From Paraburkholderia monticola (GTDB lineage: Bacteria; Pseudomonadota; Gammaproteobacteria; Burkholderiales; Burkholderiaceae), in assembly GCF_001580545.1 (NCBI RefSeq), contig NZ_LRBG01000005.1, forward strand, positions 248,001 to 312,000: 64,000 nucleotides of DNA, read 5' to 3'. Each line of letters begins with the position of its first letter. Positions within the stretch are counted from its first letter, which is position 1. A model generated the notes under the pieces. The model was not told the origin of the DNA, made no database searches, and saw only the letters and a program-made list of their open reading frames with translations. This document shows positions 39,730 to 47,719 of this stretch, in pieces. Made by a program: the position numbers and the translations under genes.

Positions 39730-39763
39730 GCGCCCGGTGCCGCAGATGCCAGCCGCCGGGCGC
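39730..39763 (-). other. GC-rich hairpin after the binding-protein gene
   Basis: GCGCCCGG (39730-39737) pairs with CCGGGCGC (39756-39763). It starts 19 bp beyond the gtsA stop and has no T run. Such hairpins after binding-protein genes usually protect the upstream mRNA or cause partial termination, so that the binding protein exceeds the permeases. Role inferred. Confidence 0.6.
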
Positions 39764-39781
39764 AACGCTTCTTTCCTACGC

Positions 39782-41029
39782 TTACTTGGTCTTCGCTGCC
39801 TTCGCGAGAGCCTGAACCGCGGTCTTCGAATCTTCCTGCGAGTTCATGAACTTCGTGACGACGTCGGAGATCGCGCCTGCTGCGGCATCCGGCTGAGCCA
39901 TGCCGTGAGCGAGCGACGGCACATAACCGCCGGCCTTGATCGCGATCTGCTCATCCGCGTACGACTTCTTCGCGCAGTCGTCGAACTTGTCCATCGGCAC
40001 GCCGAGGCGCACCGGGATCGAGCCCTTGTACAGGCTGAACTGCTCCTGGAACTCCGGCGACATGATCGTCTTCGCGAGCGCGAGCTGGCCCGGCGTCGCG
40101 GCCTTCTGGCCCTTCTGCTGGAAGAACACGAACGAGTCGACGTTGAACGTGTAAGCCTTTTCCGTGCCCGGTACAGCAGCGCAGATGTAGTCCGAGCCCG
40201 ACTTCTTGCCGGCGTTGGTGAATTCACCCTTCGCCCAGTCGCCCATGAACTGCATGCCGGCCTTGCCGTTGATGACCATCGCGGTGGCGAGGTTCCAGTC
40301 ACGGCCCGTGCGGCCCGCGTCGAAGTAGCCCTGGATCTTGCGAACCGTGTCGAACACGCCAACCATCTTGTCCGAAGTCAGCGTCTTTTCGTCGAGGTCG
40401 ACGAGTGCCTTCTTGTAGAAGTCGGCGCCTTGCGACAGCACGACGTCTTCCCACAGCGTCAGGTCCTGCCACGGCTGGCCGCCCATCGCGATCGGCTGGA
40501 TGCCCGCGGCCTTCATCTTGTCGGCCACCGCGAAGAACTCAGGCCACGAGGTCGGCACCTTGCCGCCTGCCTTGTCCAGCGCTGCCTTGTTGATGTACAG
40601 CCAGTTCACGCGGTGCACCGAGAACGGAGCGGCGACGTAGTGGCCGTCCGCGTGCATGATCTTGTCGATTTCCGGCGGCAGGTTCTTCTTCCAGTCGCCC
40701 GCGACCGAGTCGATCGGCACCAGCACGCCCTGCGAAGCCCAGTCCTGGATCAGCGGACCCTTGATCTGCGCGGCGCTCGGTGCGTTGCCCGAGATCACCT
40801 GCGTCTTCAGTGCCGTCATGGCAGCCGCGCCTGCACCGCCTGCAACCGCGAAGTCCTTCCACGTGTAGCCCTGCTTCGTCATGTCGTCCTTGAGGACGCC
40901 GACGGCCTTGGATTCGCCGCCCGAAGTCCACCAGTGCAGCACTTCGACCGACTCGGCGGCCTGCACCGCCGACACGCCACACATCAGACCCGCAGCGCAC
41001 AGAGCGCCCATGATCGCGCGAAATTTCAT
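39782..41029 (-). CDS. gtsA: Glucose/mannose-type ABC substrate-binding protein
   Basis: 415 residues with a Sec signal peptide (MKFRAIMGALCAAGLMCGVSAVQA). The mature protein begins ESVEVLHWWTSGGESKAV, the hallmark of GtsA-like glucose-binding proteins, and contains DGHYVAAPFSVHRVNWLYINK and PIAMGGQPWQDLTLWE. It is the first gene of the operon, with a GGAGG ribosome-binding site. It captures sugar in the periplasm for the two permeases. Divergent from zwf, with 592 bp between. Confidence 0.92.
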   Translation of the reverse strand: MKFRAIMGALCAAGLMCGVSAVQAAESVEVLHWWTSGGESKAVGVLKDDMTKQGYTWKDFAVAGGAGAAAMTALKTQVISGNAPSAAQIKGPLIQDWASQGVLVPIDSVAGDWKKNLPPEIDKIMHADGHYVAAPFSVHRVNWLYINKAALDKAGGKVPTSWPEFFAVADKMKAAGIQPIAMGGQPWQDLTLWEDVVLSQGADFYKKALVDLDEKTLTSDKMVGVFDTVRKIQGYFDAGRTGRDWNLATAMVINGKAGMQFMGDWAKGEFTNAGKKSGSDYICAAVPGTEKAYTFNVDSFVFFQQKGQKAATPGQLALAKTIMSPEFQEQFSLYKGSIPVRLGVPMDKFDDCAKKSYADEQIAIKAGGYVPSLAHGMAQPDAAAGAISDVVTKFMNSQEDSKTAVQALAKAAKTK

Positions 41030-41489
41030 TGCTTATCTCCTCCAGACACCTGAACAAAAAAACGAATGGCCCCTGATGTCGCCAGGGTGCTGTGGTTGGT
41101 TCAAACAGGCAAAACACTGGGCGATCGAGCACGGTCGGGCGCATGCGCGAAGGCATGTGCCGGCGGACCGATGTCCGGCCGCTGGACGCTCAAGAGGTGA
41201 GTGGTTCGGGATGCAACTGACTGTCTCCTCTTTTGATTTTTGCCTGCCCGCATCGCGCGGCAGACTCGAGGTGCTTCATTACGCCAATCCGACGCCAGCC
41301 TGACGTTGGCCACGGGCGACGACCCCGCAAACCCGTCGACTCCCCCGGCTTTCCGTAAGGTCCGCCGGCACCCTGCTGGCACGTACCGGAAGGCGTTGTC
41401 CATTAGCATGCTGGGGACGCCCGCCGATTCGCAAAGCATGCATTCCGCCTCTACAGCGCACGCTTTTTTCATCGAATTAACGCTACCTC
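41030..41489. other. Upstream region of the sugar ABC operon
   Basis: Part of the 592-bp gap between gtsA and zwf. Open frames here (for example minus strand 41101-41472) give cysteine- and arginine-rich products with no ribosome-binding site and are rejected. The gtsA promoter must lie here, on the minus strand, but I cannot place it. No second HexR-like palindrome was found. Confidence 0.4.
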
Positions 41490-41517
41490 TTGATTTGGAT
41501 TGTAGTTAAACTACAAT
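41490..41517 (+). promoter_or_regulatory. zwf promoter overlapped by a HexR operator
   Basis: A -35 box TTGATT at 41490-41495 and a -10 box TACAAT at 41512-41517 are 16 nt apart. The palindrome TTGTAGTT-A-AACTACAA (41500-41516) fills the spacer and covers most of the -10 box. It agrees with the known HexR site TGTAATTAAATTACA at nearly every position, keeping TTGT and ACAA at the ends. HexR bound here would block RNA polymerase; the KDPG-type effector would release it. The repressor is encoded by the third gene of the same operon. Confidence 0.8.
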
Positions 41518-41621
41518 TCAGTGTCAAAAAATATTTTATCGGACTACGGTCGCTCTTCCGGGTCGCTGCGCGTGCAGTGTCCGAACAGCGCGGCGGCCCT
41601 TCAGGACATCGACGGAGACTC

Positions 41622-43088
41622 ATGCAAACCGACTCAAGCTTCACCTTCGTTCTCTTCGGCGGAACCGGCGATCTGTCGATGCGCAAGATCCTGCCCGCGC
41701 TGTTCGAGGCGCACCGCGCGGGCGGCAAGCTCGCCGACAGCGGCAAGATCGTCGCGGTGGCACTGCATGTGGCGGATCGCGGCGAATACCTGCAGTGGGT
41801 GGAGGGGCACGTCAAGCCGCATGTATCGAACAACGGAGTCGTCGACGAAGCCGCGTGGACGAGCTTCCTCGCGCGCATCGAGTTCGTGAAGATCGATCTC
41901 AGCAAGGCGGACGACTTCGCGCGGCTGCGCGACGCGATCCAGGAGATGCCCGGCATCCGCGTGTTCTATCTGGCTACGGGGCCGTCGCTGTTCGTGCCGA
42001 TCTGCCATGGGCTCGCCGCGGTCGGGCTGAACACGAACTCGCGCATCGTGCTCGAGAAGCCGCTCGGCTACGACCTGAAGTCGTCGAACGCAATTAATGA
42101 TGCGGTCGGCGAAATCTTCGCGGAAGAGCAGATCTATCGGATCGACCATTACCTCGGCAAGGAGCCGGTGCAGAACCTGCTTGCGCTGCGCTTCGGCAAT
42201 GCGCTGTTCGAGCCGCTGTGGCGCCGCGAGTGGGTCGAGAGCATCCAGATCACGATCGCCGAGGAGCTCGGCGTCGAAGCGCGCGGCGACTTCTACGACA
42301 ATACCGGCGCGCTGCGCGACATGGTGCAAAACCACCTGCTGCAGCTGCTGTCGATCGTCGCGATGGAGCCGCCCCACTCGATGGATTCCGACTCGGTGCG
42401 CGACGAAAAGCTGCGCGTGCTGCGTGCGCTCAAACCGATCGATCCGCGTGATATCGGCAAAGTCGCGGTGCGCGGCCAGTATCATTCGGGCGTGATCCGC
42501 GGCAACGCGGTGCCGGCCTATGCAACCGAGCACGGCGTGAGGCCGGATAGCTCGACCGAAACCTTCGTCGCACTGAAGGTCGAGATCGAGAGCTGGCGCT
42601 GGGCCGGCGTGCCGTTTTTCCTGCGCACGGGCAAGCGGCTCGCCGATCGCGTCGCCGAGATCGTCGTGAATTTCCGTCCGGTGCCGCATTCGGCGCTCGG
42701 CGCATCGGCGCTGCGCGCGGGCGCGAACCGTCTCGTGATCCGTCTGCAGCCGAACGAGACGATTCGTCTGTACTGCCTCGCGAAGCAGCCCGGCGAAGGC
42801 ATGAACCTCGCGAGCGTGCACCTGAACCTCGCGTTCGACCAGTTCTTCCGCGAAGGCCAGATGGAGGCGTATCAGCGGCTGCTGCTCGACGTGATCAACG
42901 GGCGCCTCGCGCTGTTCGTGCGGCGCGACGAACAGGAGGCCGCATGGCGCTGGGTCGAGCCGATCCTGGACGAATGGAAGGTGTCGACCAAGCCGCCCAA
43001 GCCGTACGCGGCGGGCACGTGGGGGCCGGCCGCGGCGAGCGCGATGCTTGCGCAGCACGACACTTGCTGGCTCGAGGAAGAGAATTGA
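41622..43088 (+). CDS. zwf: Glucose-6-phosphate 1-dehydrogenase
   Basis: 488 residues from the ATG at 41622, preceded by GGAG. It oxidises glucose-6-phosphate to 6-phosphogluconolactone, feeding the Entner-Doudoroff and pentose phosphate routes. The NADP-binding motif FGGTGDLSMRK (12-22) and the active-site RIDHYLGKEPVQN (173-185, His176 catalytic) are intact. A longer upstream frame runs through the promoter and is excluded. First gene of zwf-pgl-glk/hexR; length is the family's usual 490. Confidence 0.97.
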   Translation: MQTDSSFTFVLFGGTGDLSMRKILPALFEAHRAGGKLADSGKIVAVALHVADRGEYLQWVEGHVKPHVSNNGVVDEAAWTSFLARIEFVKIDLSKADDFARLRDAIQEMPGIRVFYLATGPSLFVPICHGLAAVGLNTNSRIVLEKPLGYDLKSSNAINDAVGEIFAEEQIYRIDHYLGKEPVQNLLALRFGNALFEPLWRREWVESIQITIAEELGVEARGDFYDNTGALRDMVQNHLLQLLSIVAMEPPHSMDSDSVRDEKLRVLRALKPIDPRDIGKVAVRGQYHSGVIRGNAVPAYATEHGVRPDSSTETFVALKVEIESWRWAGVPFFLRTGKRLADRVAEIVVNFRPVPHSALGASALRAGANRLVIRLQPNETIRLYCLAKQPGEGMNLASVHLNLAFDQFFREGQMEAYQRLLLDVINGRLALFVRRDEQEAAWRWVEPILDEWKVSTKPPKPYAAGTWGPAAASAMLAQHDTCWLEEEN

Positions 43089-43247
43089 TTTTGATGAATT
43101 GACGGCCGCCGCCGCGCGCGATAAATACCCCAGCGCGACGTCGGCAACACCACCGACGAACTGAACGGAGTCGCGCCGGTATCGCGTTAGCGCGAGAGCA
43201 GTCAGGCTGATTCCGCAGACCTTACAAGAAAGCAGCACGGAGGAGAA

Positions 43248-43964
43248 GTGATCGAGCTTCACGCTTTCGACGACCAGCGCGCCCAATCCGACGCGCTGGC
43301 GAAAGCGGTGGGCGACGCGTTACATGCGTCGCTTGCCGCACAGGCGGCCCTCACCGGCACGTCAACCGCGCCCGCGCGCCCGGCCATGCTAGCCGTGTCC
43401 GGCGGCAGCAGTCCGCGTCCGTTCCTGCAAACGTTGTCGACGCAGACGTTCGACTGGCCCCGCATCGCGATCACACTGGTCGACGACCGCTGGGTGCCGG
43501 AGACCGATAGCGCGAGCAACGCGCAGCTCGCGCACGCCACGTTGCTGCAGAACGCCGCGCGCGACGCGACCTTCTGGCCGCTCGTCGACACCTCGCAGGA
43601 TCTGCACGCGCACGTCGCCGCGCTGAACGCGGATGCGCGATTTGCCGCGGCGCCCGACGTCGCGGTGCTGGGCATGGGCGAGGACGGCCACACCGCGTCG
43701 ATCTTCGCCGACGCGCCCGAATGGGATCACGCGATCACCACGACCGAGCGCTTCGTCGCCGTGCATCCGGGCGCGGCGCCGCATGCGCGCGTGAGCTGGT
43801 CGCTGTCCGCGCTGAAGGACGTGAAGCATCTGTTTCTGCTGATCGCAGGACCGCGCAAGATGGACGTGCTCAATGCCGCGTCCGCCGCGCTACAAAAAAA
43901 TGCCATCTCGCAGCTGGCAAACGACAAGGGAGTGAGACTCGATGTCTACTGGTGTGCAAACTAA
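43248..43964 (+). CDS. pgl: 6-phosphogluconolactonase
   Basis: 238 residues from a GTG at 43248 with a GGAGG sequence close by. It hydrolyses the lactone made by Zwf. Family landmarks are [33 protein letters not shown], and [19 protein letters not shown]. It follows zwf after 159 bp and overlaps the start of the glucokinase-HexR gene by 23 bp, so translation of the two is probably coupled. Confidence 0.95.
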   Translation: MIELHAFDDQRAQSDALAKAVGDALHASLAAQAALTGTSTAPARPAMLAVSGGSSPRPFLQTLSTQTFDWPRIAITLVDDRWVPETDSASNAQLAHATLLQNAARDATFWPLVDTSQDLHAHVAALNADARFAAAPDVAVLGMGEDGHTASIFADAPEWDHAITTTERFVAVHPGAAPHARVSWSLSALKDVKHLFLLIAGPRKMDVLNAASAALQKNAISQLANDKGVRLDVYWCAN

Positions 43965-45858
43965 AGCTGTACCGGGCGCGGGCCAGCACGCCGACGGACC
44001 GAGGCTGCTGGCCGACATCGGCGGCACCAATGCGCGTTTCGCGCTCGAGACGGGCCCCGGCGAAATCGGCTCGGTGCAGGTCTATCCTTGCGCCGACTAT
44101 CCGGGCGTCGCCGACGTCATCAAGAAGTATCTGAAGGACACCAAGATCGGCCGCGTCAATCACGCGGCGATCGCCATTGCGAACCCGGTCGACGGCGACC
44201 AGGTGAGCATGACCAATCACGACTGGACCTTCTCGATCGAAGCGACGCGCCGCGCGCTCGGCTTCGACACGCTGCTCGTCGTCAACGACTTCACGGCGCT
44301 CGCGATGGCGCTGCCCGGCCTCACCGACGCGCAGCGCGTGCAGGTGGGTGGCGGCCAGCGCCGGCCGAACAGCGTGATCGGCCTGCTCGGCCCCGGCACC
44401 GGCATGGGCGTGTCGGGCCTGATCCCCGCCGACGACCGCTGGATCGCGCTCGGCAGCGAAGGCGGCCACGCCACGTTCGCGCCCGCCGACGAGCGCGAGG
44501 AGATCGTGCTGCACTACGCGCGCAAGAAGTGGTCGCACGTGTCGTTCGAACGGGTGGCCGCGGGTCCGGGCATCGAGGTGATCTATCGCGCGCTCGCGGG
44601 CCGCGACAAGAAACGCGTGGCGGCCAACGTCGACACGGCCGAGGTCGTCAAGCGCGCGCTCGACGGCGAGCCGCTCGCGGCCGAATCGGTCGACGTGTTC
44701 TGCGGCATTCTCGGCACCTTCGCCGGCAATATCGCGGTGACGCTCGGCGCGCTCGGCGGCATCTATATCGGCGGCGGTGTCGTGCCGCGCCTTGGCGAAT
44801 TCTTCGAGCGCTCGTCGTTCCGCAAGCGCTTCGAGGCGAAGGGCCGCTTCGAGGCGTATCTGCAGAACGTGCCGACCTACGTGATCACCGCCGAATATCC
44901 GGCGTTTCTGGGCGTGTCGGCGATTCTCGCGGAGCAGTTGTCGAACCGCGCGGGCGGCAGCTCGTCGGCGGTGTTCGAGCGGATTCGCCAGATGCGCGAT
45001 GCGTTGACGCCGGCCGAACGCCGCGTCGCCGATCTCGCGTTGAACCATCCGCGTTCGATCATCAACGATCCGATCGTCGACATCGCGCGCAAGGCCGACG
45101 TCAGTCAGCCGACCGTGATCCGCTTCTGCCGCTCGCTCGGCTGCCAGGGACTATCGGATTTCAAGCTGAAGCTCGCGACCGGTTTGACCGGCACGATTCC
45201 GGTCAGCCACAGTCAGGTGCATCTCGGCGACACCGCCACCGACTTCGGCGCGAAGGTGCTCGACAACACCGTGTCGGCGATCCTGCAGTTGCGCGAGCAT
45301 CTGAACTTCGAACATGTGGAGCGCGCCATCGACCTGCTGAACGGCGCGCGTCGCATCGAGTTCTACGGGCTCGGTAACTCGAACATCGTCGCGCAGGACG
45401 CGCACTACAAGTTCTTCCGCTTCGGCATCCCGACGATCGCGTACGGCGATCTGTACATGCAGGCGGCCTCCGCCGCGCTGCTCGGCAAGGGCGACGTAAT
45501 CGTCGCGGTATCGAAGTCGGGGCGCGCGCCGGAGTTGCTGCGCGTGCTCGACGTTGCGATGCAGGCCGGCGCGCAGGTGATCGCGATCACGTCGAGCAAC
45601 ACGCCGCTCGCGAAACGGGCGACCGTTGCGCTCGAAACCGATCACATCGAGATTCGCGAGTCGCAGCTGTCGATGATCTCGCGCATCCTGCACCTCGTGA
45701 TGATCGACATCCTCGCGGTCGGTGTAGCAATTCGCCGCGCGGTGCCAAGCGACGACGTCGCCGAGACCGTCGAGAAAGCGCGCGAAGGCGCCGACGACGA
45801 CGCGACCGCCGTACTCGACTGGCTGAGCCACGGAGCCGCTTCGTCGGCGCGCGACTGA
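43942..45858 (+). CDS. glk-hexR: Bifunctional glucokinase / HexR-type (RpiR) regulator
   Basis: 638 residues with two parts. The N-terminal part (about 1-335) is a glucokinase: [15 protein letters not shown] (nucleotide binding, 22-36), [25 protein letters not shown] and [13 protein letters not shown]. The C-terminal part is an RpiR-family regulator: helix-turn-helix at about 340-420 ([31 protein letters not shown]) and an SIS sugar-phosphate-binding domain at about 450-600 ([28 protein letters not shown]). Such fusions are known in Burkholderia. It phosphorylates glucose and probably represses zwf through the palindrome at 41500-41516. Confidence 0.95.
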   Translation: MSTGVQTKAVPGAGQHADGPRLLADIGGTNARFALETGPGEIGSVQVYPCADYPGVADVIKKYLKDTKIGRVNHAAIAIANPVDGDQVSMTNHDWTFSIEATRRALGFDTLLVVNDFTALAMALPGLTDAQRVQVGGGQRRPNSVIGLLGPGTGMGVSGLIPADDRWIALGSEGGHATFAPADEREEIVLHYARKKWSHVSFERVAAGPGIEVIYRALAGRDKKRVAANVDTAEVVKRALDGEPLAAESVDVFCGILGTFAGNIAVTLGALGGIYIGGGVVPRLGEFFERSSFRKRFEAKGRFEAYLQNVPTYVITAEYPAFLGVSAILAEQLSNRAGGSSSAVFERIRQMRDALTPAERRVADLALNHPRSIINDPIVDIARKADVSQPTVIRFCRSLGCQGLSDFKLKLATGLTGTIPVSHSQVHLGDTATDFGAKVLDNTVSAILQLREHLNFEHVERAIDLLNGARRIEFYGLGNSNIVAQDAHYKFFRFGIPTIAYGDLYMQAASAALLGKGDVIVAVSKSGRAPELLRVLDVAMQAGAQVIAITSSNTPLAKRATVALETDHIEIRESQLSMISRILHLVMIDILAVGVAIRRAVPSDDVAETVEKAREGADDDATAVLDWLSHGAASSARD

Positions 45859-45898
45859 GGCCGGCTTCGCGGCCATCCTGATCCGCTTGCGGTGAACG

Positions 45899-45945
45899 AA
45901 CCCGCGGCGTGTGCATCGTCTTCGATGCGCACACCGCGGGTTTTT
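45899..45945 (+). terminator. Terminator of the zwf operon
   Basis: A long stem of about 20 bp (45899-45918 with 45923-45942, two mismatches) with a 4-nt loop TCTT and TTTTT after it. It lies 40 bp beyond the glk-hexR stop. Confidence 0.9.
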
Positions 45946-46012
45946 CTGTTTTGGGGGACGCGCAAAGCGATCGATAATAGTCGCTCCATCGCCTCACACA
46001 CAGCGCTTGCCC

Positions 46013-46939
46013 ATGATCATCCGCCCGCATCTCCACTGGTTCCGCATGCTGCTCGCGTGGCGCGGTTCGGTGCTGCCGCAATTGCTGCCGCGGCTCCTCC
46101 TGATCTTCTTCATCTCGATCATTGCGCTCGCCGCGCACGATCATCTGCTGCCCGTCAACCTGAACCTCAACACGACCGCGCCGTTCTCGCTGGTCGGCAT
46201 CGCGCTCGCGGTGTTTCTCGGCTTTCGCAACAACGCGAGCTACGACCGCTGGTGGGAAGCGCGCAAGCTATGGGGGCAACTGCTCAACGAGTCACGCTCG
46301 TTGATGCGCCAGGTGCTGACGCTGCCGTCGCGCGATCTGGCCAAAGAAGACGTCGCCGAGTTCGCGGCGATACTGGGCGCGCTGCCACATGCGCTGCGCC
46401 ATCAGTTGCGCAAGACCGATCCGCGCGACGACCTCGCCGCGCGCTTGCCCGGCGCGCTGTTCGACCATGTGATGGCATCGCGCTACAAGCCCGCCACGCT
46501 GATGCTGTGCCTCGGCGAATGGGTGCAGCGCGCGGCACGCGCGGATGCGCTCGATCCGATCACGGTGCTCGCGTTCGACCGCAATCTGAACGGACTGTCG
46601 GACGTGATCGGCGGCTGCGAGCGCATCGCGTCGACGCCGCTGCCGTTCGCGTATTCGGTGATGATCCACCGCACCGTGTACTTTTTTTGCGCGTCGCTGC
46701 CGTTCGGGCTCGTCGACAGCATCGGCATTTTCACGCCGGTGTTCGCGGTGTTCGTCGCGTACACGTTCATGGCGCACGAAGCGATCGCCTCGCAGCTCGA
46801 AGAACCGTTCGGCACTGACGACAACGACCTCGCGCTCAACACGATGTCCGTGATGATCGAGGACGCACTGCGCGATCTGCGCGGCGAGCCGGCGCTCCCG
46901 CCGCCGCAGCCGCTCGGCGATAGTTATCAGCTGGATTGA
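46013..46939 (+). CDS. Bestrophin-family (YneE/UPF0187) membrane protein
   Basis: 308 residues from the ATG at 46013. Bacterial bestrophins form pentameric anion or cation channels in the inner membrane. The family signature FSLVGIALAVFLGFRNNASYDRWWEARKLWGQL is complete, with neck glycine and phenylalanine residues. LGEWVQRAARADALDP and CERIASTPLPFAYSVMIHRTVYFFC also fit. It has four main hydrophobic segments. Function in bacteria is not settled. It lies alone, convergent with the LprI-like gene. Confidence 0.88.
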   Translation: MIIRPHLHWFRMLLAWRGSVLPQLLPRLLLIFFISIIALAAHDHLLPVNLNLNTTAPFSLVGIALAVFLGFRNNASYDRWWEARKLWGQLLNESRSLMRQVLTLPSRDLAKEDVAEFAAILGALPHALRHQLRKTDPRDDLAARLPGALFDHVMASRYKPATLMLCLGEWVQRAARADALDPITVLAFDRNLNGLSDVIGGCERIASTPLPFAYSVMIHRTVYFFCASLPFGLVDSIGIFTPVFAVFVAYTFMAHEAIASQLEEPFGTDDNDLALNTMSVMIEDALRDLRGEPALPPPQPLGDSYQLD

Positions 46940-46970
46940 AAGCGCGGTGCCCCGCGCTCGTGAGCGGCCG

Positions 46971-47717
46971 TCAGTGGTTGCCGACCGTTTCGGAGAGTCT
47001 CTTGATGGTCGCCACACGCGCGCCGATGATGTCGATGCGACCATGCTCGTCGATGAGCGGCGTCGACGCCGTCAGATACGCGCTCCACGCGCGTTGCGCT
47101 TGCACCAGTGCCGGCCGCGACTGCGCCGGCATCTTCGATTCGAGCACACGGTAGTAGCGGTTCAGATCGAACGTCGCGTGTTCGCAGCGCGCATCGGCGT
47201 TGCACGCGCGCGGCCGGCGCGGTGCCGGGCCGCTCACATTGGCGAGCGCGCTACGCAGTGCGAGCGCGCGGTCACGCACCGGCTGCAACTGCATGTCCGC
47301 TTCGGACAGCACGTACATCGAACCCTGAGTCGTCGCGAAGACCGCGGCGAGCAACTGCTTCTCGGCATCGCGCGAGGCTAGCCAGCTGGACTGGCTCTTT
47401 TGCCACAGCCCGCGCCGCGCGGGCGGCAGCTTCGCGAGCAACTGCTGGTACGCGCTATCGACCGCGGCCATCCAGCCGATGCGCGCATTGTCCATGCACT
47501 GGACCTGCCCCATCGTCGTCGACATGTCGGCGCGGGCGAGACAGGTGCGCATTGCCGCGTCGATCGGATCGGCGGCGGCCACCTCGGCATGCGCCGCCGG
47601 ACTCATCGCGCCAGCGAACACCACCGTGCCGAGCGCCAGCGCGAAGGCCAGCGCGCCGGCCCGGCGCCACCAGCGCTCGATCGCCGGCAGCCCAGCCAGG
47701 AACTTCACCCGCCGCAT
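46971..47717 (-). CDS. LprI-like (DUF1311) secreted protein
   Basis: 248 residues from the ATG at 47717. A signal peptide or anchor (ALAFALALGTVVFAGAMSPAA) follows a basic N-terminus. The first mature part has the DUF1311/LprI pattern MRTCLARADMSTTMGQVQCMDN, then QQLLAKLPPARRGLWQKSQSSWLASRDAEK. A second half (ACNADARCEHATFDLNRYY onward) looks like a diverged repeat. LprI of mycobacteria inhibits lysozyme; a similar role here is possible but not shown. Its ATG is 2 bp after the stop of the decarboxylase gene, so the two are translationally coupled. Confidence 0.7.
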   Translation of the reverse strand: MRRVKFLAGLPAIERWWRRAGALAFALALGTVVFAGAMSPAAHAEVAAADPIDAAMRTCLARADMSTTMGQVQCMDNARIGWMAAVDSAYQQLLAKLPPARRGLWQKSQSSWLASRDAEKQLLAAVFATTQGSMYVLSEADMQLQPVRDRALALRSALANVSGPAPRRPRACNADARCEHATFDLNRYYRVLESKMPAQSRPALVQAQRAWSAYLTASTPLIDEHGRIDIIGARVATIKRLSETVGNH

Positions 47718-47719
47718 CG

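Noticed and set aside
41101..41472. 123-residue open frame upstream of the sugar ABC operon
   Set aside because: No ribosome-binding site; composition unlike the local proteins; occupies the expected promoter region.
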